Of a stretch of DNA of 64,000 nt, positions 44,943 through 52,991 are shown piece after piece. The stretch is from Nostoc sp. 106C (GTDB lineage Bacteria; Cyanobacteriota; Cyanobacteriia; Cyanobacteriales; Nostocaceae): positions 33,948 through 97,947 of the forward strand of contig NZ_MTAW01000082.1 in the NCBI RefSeq assembly GCF_002154725.1, given 5' to 3'. The position numbers and the translations under genes are program-made. The notes below the pieces were generated by a model. That model had not been told where the DNA came from, did not search any database, and worked only from the letters and a program-made list of their open reading frames with translations. Position 1 is the stretch's first letter; every line of letters starts with the position of its first letter.

Positions 44943-45134
44943 ATGCAAAAAGAATATATGGAGATTTTAGAAAGATTACTCGATCAATTGACATTATCAG
45001 CAATCTTAGAACTGTTAGAACGAATATGTCACAAAAAAGCAGAAAATTTGAGAACTCATTGGCAAGATGAAACCTCAGCAAAGCTTTGGGATAAAGCTGC
45101 TAGACAGATAGAACAGATAAATGTTGATGTTTGA
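44943..45134 (+). CDS. Small helical protein, 63 aa
   Basis: The product MQKEYMEILERLLDQLTLSAILELLERICHKKAENLR is predicted to be all helical, acidic at first and basic later, without known motif. ATG 44943 is preceded by AAGGAG at a nine-base distance, a strong site. An in-frame GTG at 44919 would include that site. It lies between the AurF-like gene and the ferredoxin, so it may be a small subunit or assembly factor of the oxygenase system. Confidence 0.6.
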   Translation: MQKEYMEILERLLDQLTLSAILELLERICHKKAENLRTHWQDETSAKLWDKAARQIEQINVDV

Positions 45135-45373
45135 TGAAACAATAAAGTCAGTAAATAAAAGAGATTAGGCATTGGTAAAATCCGCAGTACTGACAATGTG
45201 CGAATTATGTGCCTGATCTTTCTTATTTAAAAGACGGTCTTTTTGATACTCGCTAAAGACACTTTCCTTGATGATACTGCTGGTAATGCCCAATTTCAAA
45301 TTGAGCGATCGCGGGTTGTTTCGTGGTAAAAATTTTAAATTCGTCTCCCTGTGGGTTAATTGATGAATTGATT

Positions 45374-45664
45374 ATGTCTGACCTTTGCAAGATATCCTTT
45401 CCCGGAACTGATTATCCTCCCATCAATCTACAACCTCATCAAAATTTATCTGAACATCTGACAATTCATAATTCACCTGTATTGTTTGGTTGTCGAACTG
45501 GTATTTGCGGAACTTGCTTAGTTGAGGTAATTGGTGACATTCCTCTCCCTCAACTAGATGAACAGGAAATGCTAGAAACATTAGCTCCCAACAATCTCGG
45601 TGCAAGATTAGCCTGTCAGCTTGACCTTACAAATAATGTAGAAATTAGCAGACTGGAACTATGA
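45374..45664 (+). CDS. Plant-type [2Fe-2S] ferredoxin
   Basis: The 96-residue protein has the CX4CX2C cluster motif CRTGICGTC (C40, C45, C48) and the fourth ligand C81 (ARLACQLDL). It is shorter at the N terminus than photosynthetic PetF, and the residues near the cluster (RTGICGTCLVEV) resemble ferredoxins used by oxygenases. It probably carries electrons to the Rieske and diiron enzymes. A GTG at 45323 would add 17 unconserved residues, so ATG 45374 is preferred. No reductase gene is nearby. Confidence 0.85.
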   Translation: MSDLCKISFPGTDYPPINLQPHQNLSEHLTIHNSPVLFGCRTGICGTCLVEVIGDIPLPQLDEQEMLETLAPNNLGARLACQLDLTNNVEISRLEL

Positions 45665-45703
45665 ATTTGATTAAACTTATCGCAAAATTAGTTCCGTTTC
45701 GCT

Positions 45704-45817
45704 TTGAAACGACGCGATAGTCTAGGGCAGGAGCGAGGACGTTTCGTAGTATCAGAAGACTTTAACGCCCCCTTACCAGAAGATATTTTGGCAGCTTTTG
45801 AGCAAGTTGGAGACAGC
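45704..45817 (+). pseudogene. Possible antitoxin-like remnant
   Basis: The fragment KRRDSLGQERGRFVVSEDFNAPLPEDILAAFE resembles the C-terminal GSA.G.F..SDDFDAPLP motif of small antitoxins of the DUF2281/Phd kind. It has no proper start and runs into the tail of the convergent OLD gene. Weak call. Confidence 0.3.
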
Positions 45818-48520
45818 CTATGCTCTTTTCTCTTGGCGTCGTCTAGGCTTTCTTGTTTTATTAGAATTTGCAGAGTTATCAGAAACTTCAGTAGTTTCTA
45901 CCTCAGAGGTAGTAGGTACTGGTTCACTAACTACTTGTGGTTGCTCATCCACAACAAACTTATCTATTTGGGTCTCATCTGGAAGTTCTTCTGATGAGGC
46001 TGACTTATCTATATGAGCCTCATCGGAAGTTTCTTCTTGGCTAGCTAAAAGTCCTGCATACTTAATTCTTTGTAAGCCCATTTGAAATCCAGTATAGTCG
46101 TCAATCATTTTATTCATATCAATATCAAGCTTGTAATCACGACGCAAATTTTGGATTTCGTTCTTAACTGCTTCAATTTCTTTAATTGATTCATTCTCTA
46201 TATTGCTCTCTAAAATTCCCTCTATATCATCAAACAGAATAACTCCATCCTCACGTTTTGCAGAAATAGGATGACGAGCAATAAAGCCCTTCTTTAGACG
46301 CTCTATCTTTTGAGATAATCTTTCTCTAGTTAATTTCTGCTGGGCACTGCGCTGCATGATGTTCAACTTCTTAAATAAAATTTTGAAGTTTTGCTCAAAA
46401 AATTGAAGTGCATCGATTTCACGTCCATTCAGCAAATTTCGTTTCCGTGACCACTCATTCACTACTCGAATAACGTTCCGAGCAAAGCCAGCCTTACTAA
46501 TTTTTAAATTTTTCTCAGGAAAGTCTTTTAGAGTTTGTTCTATAGCATCAAGAACAGTTTGATCAGCAATATTACTTGATATTAAATCTTCATTCAGGAA
46601 TAAAAGCTCCGTTTCCTCTACTTGAAGAAACTCTTGCAAATAAAGCTTTGTTGCTTGTATGCAAATTGGCAAGGGAATAATATCTTCTATTTCAATTTGT
46701 GCTGTTACATTGTCAGCTACCAAACAGAATTGCTCTTTTAGATCAGCAAGTTGAAGAATAAACTTTTCTTTAAGTAAAGGCCTTTTATGTTGGCCTCCTT
46801 TACCTAATAATTGCTTCTTAGCATCATTGCCACTCTGATCACTATCCAAGAGAACAATAGCTGCGATTTCATCAACATGCCTTCCACAAGCTAAATAGAC
46901 CATATAGGGAATTTGTGTAGCTCCCCCTGAATCAACAATCGTAATTTGGTTTAAATCTAAAGTTTCTAAATTAGATACACCATTGGCTCGAAGATATGTT
47001 GCCGCTCCGGCAATAAGAATTTGATCACCAATACCTTCGACCATTAAATTACAATTTCCAATAAAAACTGTTTCACCGATATGAGGGCCAATTGAAGACC
47101 TTAGAGGTTCATAACGGTTTATGGCAAAATCTTTGACTACACGTGTTCCTTCATCTTCATTTCCCTTTTGCAAGACCCGAATACGCTCAGAATGGTTCTT
47201 ATCAATTAAAAAAGGAGAGTGAGTTACGTAGACTACCTGAATTGGATGGGTTATATGTGAGCCTGGTTGAGGATTTGCAAACAAGTCAAAGACTCTGAGT
47301 AAGTCTTGTTGGGCTTGACTAGAAAGGTAAGCATCTGGTTCGTCCATCAATAGTATCTCAGTTTTATTGGGATGGGGTTCATGAGATCGGTACTCAATGT
47401 AATAACTGAGAAAGTATTGTAATCCTTGGCTTCTCTCATCAAATGAATATTCGGTTCCTGTCCTATCGCTTATGGTAAAAACTAAGTCATAGTCTCTCGC
47501 CATAACTTTTAAACAAAAGTTGCGATCTTGAACCCAATAATTGGGAAAATTTAAATTTGTGGCTAATTTACGATTTATATCTTCAATAATTCCATTTGCA
47601 TAACCTTGCATTTCATTTTTAATGGCTTTAGCTAAATCAAGTAGAGCATTAATATCAACTTGGGCAATTTTGCAAATTAACTTGTAAGCCAAATTGAATC
47701 TTTTCTCCCTTATTTTTTTCTCTTTTTCACTATAACTAACTTCATCAAGTTCGGAAATAATTGATTTAATTGACTTAACTGCTTCAGAGTCAATCTCTTC
47801 CCTATTTTCACCCCAAAGAAGGCGAACCTTAGTAATTAATTCTGGATTATCACTAAAAACATCAAGTGCATCTACTATTTTGCTTCTTTGTTCTCGATCC
47901 AGGAGTTCAAATTTTCTACCACCCACATAGTTCTCTTGACCCAACTGAACTAATTTTTTAATGGGTACACTTGAAGGAAGCGCAATGCTAGACTCAATTC
48001 TAAACGTTCTAGGAAGTAATTTGTGTAATTCAATGCCCTGTTTTTCATTAATTGGGTACGGTGTGTAATTTCCTTGTTCTGGTAGATAAATCGTTAAATT
48101 ATTAACATTGTTGCGGAATATGAAAAATCGCTCAAGATTAGCATTGCGATGAATTCCTGTAATAATTTCTCTTAAGCTGTCTTGTTCAGTCTTAGAGAGT
48201 CCAGCCCATTCAGAACCAAAATCAGGATATTTTAATTCATTCTGTTTAACTGTGAAAAAAGGAGAATAGCGGCAGAAATCACTTCGCTCAATATCTTTGC
48301 CAGATATAGCCTTTTCAATAGCACTTAACAAGTGAGACTTTCCAGATTCATTGGCACCAACAATTGTTGTAATTTTAGGTTCGATGGAAACTTCAATGTA
48401 TGGGTAGAAAACAGTACCTATCAGTTCCCAAGGTTTAGGCTTCACTCTGTTATCCTGTTTTCTCAGGAAATCGTCATTGAAGGATTTGTAAAAGCGAATG
48501 AAGACCGTCTTGAGATACAT
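45818..48520 (-). CDS. Solitary OLD-family ATPase with TOPRIM nuclease
   Basis: The 900-residue protein is an ABC-like ATPase with Walker A GANESGKSH (55-63), Walker B LLMDEPDAYLS (about 390) and the switch VYVTHSPF. It is followed by a TOPRIM nuclease with the metal-binding Glu in MVEGIGDQIL (about 492) and the Asp pair in VLLDSDQSG (about 556), the OLD (overcoming lysogenization defect) arrangement. About 250 residues of helical sequence follow, then an acidic, repeated tail (SDEAHIDKS.. and PDETQIDKF..) and a basic end (KTRKPRRRQEKRA). No UvrD-like helicase is adjacent, so it is class 1 rather than the Gabija-like class 2. OLD nucleases often act in phage defence. Start ATG 48518-48520. 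Confidence 0.85.
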   Translation of the reverse strand: MYLKTVFIRFYKSFNDDFLRKQDNRVKPKPWELIGTVFYPYIEVSIEPKITTIVGANESGKSHLLSAIEKAISGKDIERSDFCRYSPFFTVKQNELKYPDFGSEWAGLSKTEQDSLREIITGIHRNANLERFFIFRNNVNNLTIYLPEQGNYTPYPINEKQGIELHKLLPRTFRIESSIALPSSVPIKKLVQLGQENYVGGRKFELLDREQRSKIVDALDVFSDNPELITKVRLLWGENREEIDSEAVKSIKSIISELDEVSYSEKEKKIREKRFNLAYKLICKIAQVDINALLDLAKAIKNEMQGYANGIIEDINRKLATNLNFPNYWVQDRNFCLKVMARDYDLVFTISDRTGTEYSFDERSQGLQYFLSYYIEYRSHEPHPNKTEILLMDEPDAYLSSQAQQDLLRVFDLFANPQPGSHITHPIQVVYVTHSPFLIDKNHSERIRVLQKGNEDEGTRVVKDFAINRYEPLRSSIGPHIGETVFIGNCNLMVEGIGDQILIAGAATYLRANGVSNLETLDLNQITIVDSGGATQIPYMVYLACGRHVDEIAAIVLLDSDQSGNDAKKQLLGKGGQHKRPLLKEKFILQLADLKEQFCLVADNVTAQIEIEDIIPLPICIQATKLYLQEFLQVEETELLFLNEDLISSNIADQTVLDAIEQTLKDFPEKNLKISKAGFARNVIRVVNEWSRKRNLLNGREIDALQFFEQNFKILFKKLNIMQRSAQQKLTRERLSQKIERLKKGFIARHPISAKREDGVILFDDIEGILESNIENESIKEIEAVKNEIQNLRRDYKLDIDMNKMIDDYTGFQMGLQRIKYAGLLASQEETSDEAHIDKSASSEELPDETQIDKFVVDEQPQVVSEPVPTTSEVETTEVSDNSANSNKTRKPRRRQEKRA

Positions 48521-49061
48521 AGGGTAAAAGCCAATGGTAGACTTAGATTGTTTGCGTAGCTTTCCCAGTTATATCAGTCTTTTTTAAGACATGCTACTAC
48601 ATAAGAATTAAGAATTTAACAGATTTCGTGGATAGTCCTATGCTCACTTATATATAGCTCTTACTATAGTCTGGACATTTCACAGATAACTTCAACGCAG
48701 ATTTAGCTTAGATTGACTTGTTCGATCTAATACCGTGATGTGAATGATTAGACTACAAGCTAATCTCGCTTCCTGAACTTCGCTTAAAACGACTTCATAA
48801 GCAATATAGCAATCTTAGTTGAATAGCTTGCCATAAGTTAAATACAATCGCTCTCTCCCCGAATTCTCACTATGCAATTTGCAGATTTTTGGTATATTGT
48901 CGCACTCAGCGAACAGCTACGACCTAACATAGTACTAGCGCGATCGCTGTTTGCACCGTAGTGAAACTCAACCGACACTTTCAGAAGAACGCACTGATAT
49001 TAGATTAATTTGGAAATATTTCATCGTTGCACAGCATATCGCCGTACAACGAAATCTATTT
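48521..49061. other. Intergenic region with a gene remnant
   Basis: The region holds the OLD promoter and downstream sequence of the sucrose-phosphate synthase gene. The only coding trace is a Rieske-type N-terminal fragment at 48872-48961. No repeat element with clear ends is seen. Confidence 0.5.
48872..48961 (+). pseudogene. N-terminal remnant of a second Rieske oxygenase
   Basis: The 29-residue peptide MQFADFWYIVALSEQLRPNIVLARSLFAP matches, as I recall, the start of cyanobacterial Rieske oxygenases (FWY.VA.SEQL.PN.VLAR). It stops at 48961 with no Rieske cluster beyond. It is not similar to the start of the intact gene at 40750. Confidence 0.5.
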
Positions 49062-51320
49062 TTAAGAGGATAAGACTCCTTCTGTAATTGCCTCACTACG
49101 TCTTTGCGTTTCCGTATCGACATGTGCGTTCATTTCAAAATCCGTTTGAGATAAAGTCCCAAAAAAGTCGTAGTGATCGAGTGCTTCCAAAATGCCCCAA
49201 GCATAATGCCCTTGAGCAAAATAAACTTGTGGATAGTTGCGCAATTTTTCAATTTCTTGGCTGTAGTTACCAACAACCACAGCTAGCGTATTACCAGCCA
49301 GCATCGATTCGTCATTACCTGATGAACCTGCGACTAAAAACCGTTTAATTGGTAATCCCCACTTCAAAGCACAATAACGAATTGCGTCTCCTTTAGAAGC
49401 CCGAATCGGTAATAAATCTAGATACATATTGTGACTATAAATACCTTTAACGTGGAGCCGATGCCGTCGCAAATGACGCATGATTTCTCGGAAACCCACG
49501 GATTTTTCTTCATCGATAAAGTAGCTAATCTTGAACTTACCTTGGGTTTCTGGAGGTTGCAACGTTACTCCTGGTAGTTCCTCCATTACTTGCCTTACTG
49601 CGTCTGGTTGCCAACGATAACTGATGTGTCTTTGCCAATTCATATCCGGAATTACTTGAGGACCATAGTAAATTTCGCTACCTGTCGAGACAATTAGCAA
49701 ATCTGGCATTGGAAACCGATATTCTTCTAACATCTCTAAGGAACTATCTAGATTGCGCCCGGTAGCAATTCCTACTCCTGTGGTGTGACCTTCATTATGC
49801 AATCGCTCGATTAATCCTTGCAGTGCATCTGGGTCACCTAATAGGGTATTATCAATTTCGCAAACAAGGAAACGATCTGCGGTTGGTAAGCGGTTTTTAT
49901 CAGGTATGTTCCAATCAGTTATGTTGCTTGCTGGCCCTTGCCGCAGGGGACTAAGCATAGATTGGACTCGTCGTTGTGGGAGCTGACGCACATATTCTAG
50001 GTAGCGTTCGACATGGGTATCCCAAGAGAAATTTTCTCGTACCCTACTTAAACCATTGCTAGACCAACGTTGCCATTGTTCGGTATCGGTCAGCGCTGTT
50101 CGCAAAGCATCCTGAATCTGTTTAATATCGAGGGGATCGATTAATAGACCATTGTCACAAACCGCCAATATATCTCGCGGCCCACCATCGGATGTGGCAA
50201 TAATTGGTACACCGCAAGCTGTAGCTTCAATTAAAGTCAAACCAAATGGCTCAGTTAATGCCGGATTGATAAATACTCCTCGTGTTTTTGCCAGCAATCG
50301 ATAGAGTTCTGGCACTTCATCAGCGGTGTGGTGTTTAGGATAAGCGATGTAACCGTAAAGGTCGTAGCGGTCTATTAACTGGAAGATTTCTGTGAGAACC
50401 TGACGCGGCCCTGATTCCATCGTGGTGATGTCATCTCGGTTTCCTAAGACGAGGACTAGGTTTGCCAAGTGACGCAACTGTGGATCTTCGCCATAGGCTT
50501 TGACCAAAGTACCAACATTTTTACGCATCGCCGGGCGGGAAATCGCCATAATCATCGGCTTTTGCGGGTGTTTAAGAAATCGCTGCAAATCCTTATATAT
50601 AGGCGGTTCCTGCCAATTTTGGGGAACTGGATAAAAGCGTTCCAGTGCTACCCCAGGAGCAATTACAACCATCCGTTGCGGTTGATAGTGGTCGTAAATG
50701 CCATACTGCTGTGTTACTTCTTGATGGGTACTAGCAATAATTAATGCTGCACTAGCCAGTGTGGTTTCTTCTGCTTCAATTCTTGTATTGATATGAAAAT
50801 AGTTTTCAATAACTTCCGGTTTCGTTCCCTGTTCTAACAATCGTTGTTGCTTCACACGTCCCAGGGAGTGACCTGTATGCACAAGTGGGATACCTAACCA
50901 GCCAGAAACCCGACAACCTACATATCCCGCATCAGCGTAATGGGTATGAATTACATGAGGTAATTTACCAATTTGGCGCAGGTGTCTGAGTAACTCATCA
51001 GCAAAGTTATCCAAATGCGGCCACAGAACTTCTTTGCGCAGATAGCGACGCGGACCGCAGTTAAGGCGAATAATTTGAGCTTTGTCAGAAATAACTTCTA
51101 CAGGTTTGGCGTAGTCAGGGCTAACTTTTGGATCGTTGACTAAACGGGTAACTAGGTCTACGCGTTCTACTTGTGGGTTTTCAGCTAAGGCTTGAGCGAG
51201 TTCTAGCACATATTTCGTTTGTCCGCCTGTATCAGCATCTCGTCCTAATTCTAAATTGTGACTCCGAATTAACCCATGAACGCTGACTAGTAAAATATAC
51301 AGGCCTGAGCTATTTGACAT
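49062..51320 (-). CDS. sps: Sucrose-phosphate synthase, two-domain, with degenerate phosphatase domain
   Basis: The 752-residue protein joins a GT4 glycosyltransferase (residues ~1-460: VHGLIRSHNLELGRDADTGGQTKYVLELA, HTHYADAGYVG, then the E-x7-E-type PALTEPFGLTLIEA) to a HAD domain (about 480-720). The GT part makes sucrose-6-phosphate from a nucleotide-glucose and fructose-6-phosphate. In the HAD part, motif I reads CEIDNTLLGD, so the nucleophile Asp of DxDNT is Glu. The later motifs (IATGRN, AGSSGNDESML) remain. The phosphatase is thus probably inactive, and a separate SPP enzyme would be required. Sucrose is an osmolyte and heterocyst carbon carrier. ATG at 51318-51320. Confidence 0.9.
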   Translation of the reverse strand: MSNSSGLYILLVSVHGLIRSHNLELGRDADTGGQTKYVLELAQALAENPQVERVDLVTRLVNDPKVSPDYAKPVEVISDKAQIIRLNCGPRRYLRKEVLWPHLDNFADELLRHLRQIGKLPHVIHTHYADAGYVGCRVSGWLGIPLVHTGHSLGRVKQQRLLEQGTKPEVIENYFHINTRIEAEETTLASAALIIASTHQEVTQQYGIYDHYQPQRMVVIAPGVALERFYPVPQNWQEPPIYKDLQRFLKHPQKPMIMAISRPAMRKNVGTLVKAYGEDPQLRHLANLVLVLGNRDDITTMESGPRQVLTEIFQLIDRYDLYGYIAYPKHHTADEVPELYRLLAKTRGVFINPALTEPFGLTLIEATACGVPIIATSDGGPRDILAVCDNGLLIDPLDIKQIQDALRTALTDTEQWQRWSSNGLSRVRENFSWDTHVERYLEYVRQLPQRRVQSMLSPLRQGPASNITDWNIPDKNRLPTADRFLVCEIDNTLLGDPDALQGLIERLHNEGHTTGVGIATGRNLDSSLEMLEEYRFPMPDLLIVSTGSEIYYGPQVIPDMNWQRHISYRWQPDAVRQVMEELPGVTLQPPETQGKFKISYFIDEEKSVGFREIMRHLRRHRLHVKGIYSHNMYLDLLPIRASKGDAIRYCALKWGLPIKRFLVAGSSGNDESMLAGNTLAVVVGNYSQEIEKLRNYPQVYFAQGHYAWGILEALDHYDFFGTLSQTDFEMNAHVDTETQRRSEAITEGVLSS

Positions 51321-52022
51321 TGTGCATTCCTCAACGTGACTGCATTAAAGCCTAGGTACAGCTTCTAATAGAGATAGCTGTTAACCGCTACAGGTAAATA
51401 AATAATTATTTAGGTCTTTGCAGATTATAAAACAGATTTTCCCTAAGCTAAGGTAGATATTTCACTTAGAGCAGCTAGTACTGCTACACAGAATTCAAAA
51501 TCCAAAATTCAAAAGATACAGCGGTTTTTACTTGAATAACCTATAGGCTTAGAAGCACAATCTACTAGACTGCTTGCAAATAAATGAATAAGACTAAAAG
51601 TAACCACAAATTTATGCAGGTACATACCGAGATTTATTGGTGTCAATTTGTTTTAAAAATTGGGCATGGGGCTTTGATTTTCATGCTTGGTTATGTGATT
51701 TTTCTGTGATTAATTGAGTTGAAAAATTCTTACCACAGGAAGATACGAAGGGTACATCCCAGTTTTTAGTCTTTGATAATAAAAAAATAAAACTGTCATT
51801 GCGTTCGCGTAGCGTCTCGGAGAGAGGAGGAACGACGAAGCAATCGCATGGACTCGTTTTTAGCTCAATACTATGCGATTGCTTCGCTTCGCTCGCAATG
51901 ACGGAATCTGTAAAAAAGTGGGATGCTCCCGATACGAAACCTTTACTCTACTTTTTGCTGTATTTAGCTGTATTTATTTGTGGTTTGATAAGTGGTCGGA
52001 CATTGACTCGGCAAAGGCAGAA
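51321..52022. other. Intergenic region upstream of sucrose-phosphate synthase
   Basis: There is no supported gene. It should contain the sps promoter at its left end. An inverted-repeat element occupies 51795-51902. Frames through that element are artefacts. Confidence 0.5.
51795..51902. repeat. GTCATTGCG inverted-repeat element, stand-alone copy
   Basis: GTCATTGCG at 51795-51803 is mirrored by CGCAATGAC at 51894-51902. Inside, GAAGCAATCGCAT (51838-51850) pairs with ATGCGATTGCTTC (51873-51885), forming a long hairpin. It is the same family as the element nested at 31318-31465. Confidence 0.75.
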
Positions 52023-52292
52023 ATGAAAACCCTTGAAAAGACTATTCAGAAAACTTCAGAACGCTTAGTCAGTGGTGTAGTGTTTAAATATGGCAAAGAT
52101 AGCCGGGAATACGAGATGATAGGCGGGGTGCGCACAAGCGATGCCTGCGGCGGGCTACGCCTACGCATTCGTAAAGCCACTATATACTCGGTTAAAATCG
52201 ACCGCAGACTCAAAAGCGGCTTCTACACAGACGGCGTAACGAGCAACAAGTCGGCATCATTCATGGTGAATGATGCCCATTGCTTTGCCTAA
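52023..52292 (+). pseudogene. Short unknown ORF interrupted by a palindromic repeat
   Basis: The frame MKTLEKTIQKTSERLVSGVVFKYGKDSREYEMIGGVR looks like a genuine small protein. It then enters a palindromic repeat (near 52138-52166, GCGATGCCTGCGGCGGGCTACGCC) and leaves it as RIRKATIYSVK. An inverted relative of that repeat is at about 52290-52315. The repeat has kept the frame open but probably altered or killed the protein. Confidence 0.4.
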
Positions 52293-52454
52293 GCGTAGCC
52301 CGCCGCAGACATTGCATCTTCTCAAGAGTGCGATCGCATCAATGCTTCAATTTTACTGATTCAAAAAATGTTTGCGACAGCTACCCCACTCGAGCCGCCC
52401 CTAATCCCGCTACATGATTAACTTTTTTAACTTCATTTAATTGTCTCTGGACGG

Positions 52455-52991
52455 TTACAATTCATCCTTACCTGTTAATTCTTTTTCGATGGCATCTGCA
52501 CCATATCCCACAGCCAACATAGTATTTTTAATAGTTTCAGGATCGCTATTTACTGCTATCTTGGCGGTAAATACAGCCATATGCGTCTGATCTTTTGTAA
52601 ACAATTGCCAGGCAGCTATTTTATTTAAACCACTATTTTGTAATAGCTTGTTGGCAATCTCTGTTGAAAATGGACCCTTCGATACATAACCTGGAGATGA
52701 AATATAGCGAATTTCTAAGTTGCCGAGTTTCTCGGTTTTAGATTCAATAAATACTACTTGGCTTCTTTTATTTTCGGTTTCTACTAATAATTTAAAATCT
52801 CCATCAGAAATTATTTCATATTTAGCGCCAAGTTTATCAAGTGCATCTTTAATACGCGGATCGGCTGGTGGCTTGGTATTCGGTTGAGCAGATACGATTT
52901 GTATAGATATAGCAAAGCCGACAACAGCAAAAGTTGCTAATTTAGTGATGCGTTTCATGAGTTTTTTTCTGTGATATTTGGTATTGTTCAC
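52455..52991 (-). CDS. Small exported unknown protein, coupled to CHAT protein 2
   Basis: The 178-residue product has a signal peptide (MKRITKLATFAVVGFAISIQIVSA, from ATG 52958, or eleven residues more from GTG 52991). Its mature part repeats a pattern: ALDKLGAKYEIISDGDFKLLVETENKRSQVVFIESKTEKLGNLEIRYISS. This looks like two small alpha/beta units, reminiscent of bacterial chaperone-like folds, but I cannot name it. The GTG start overlaps the CHAT gene stop by four bases (GTGA), a mark of translational coupling. It should work in the periplasm, where the CHAT protein may also be exported. Confidence 0.65.
   Translation of the reverse strand: MNNTKYHRKKLMKRITKLATFAVVGFAISIQIVSAQPNTKPPADPRIKDALDKLGAKYEIISDGDFKLLVETENKRSQVVFIESKTEKLGNLEIRYISSPGYVSKGPFSTEIANKLLQNSGLNKIAAWQLFTKDQTHMAVFTAKIAVNSDPETIKNTMLAVGYGADAIEKELTGKDEL

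Noticed and set aside
45229..45243. AAAAGAC-G-GTCTTTT palindrome before the ferredoxin
   Set aside because: A seven-base stem with a single-base loop is sterically unlikely as a terminator, and a chance match is plausible.
51799..52026. 75-codon frame
   Set aside because: It reads through the GTCATTGCG inverted-repeat element, so the peptide is a repeat product.
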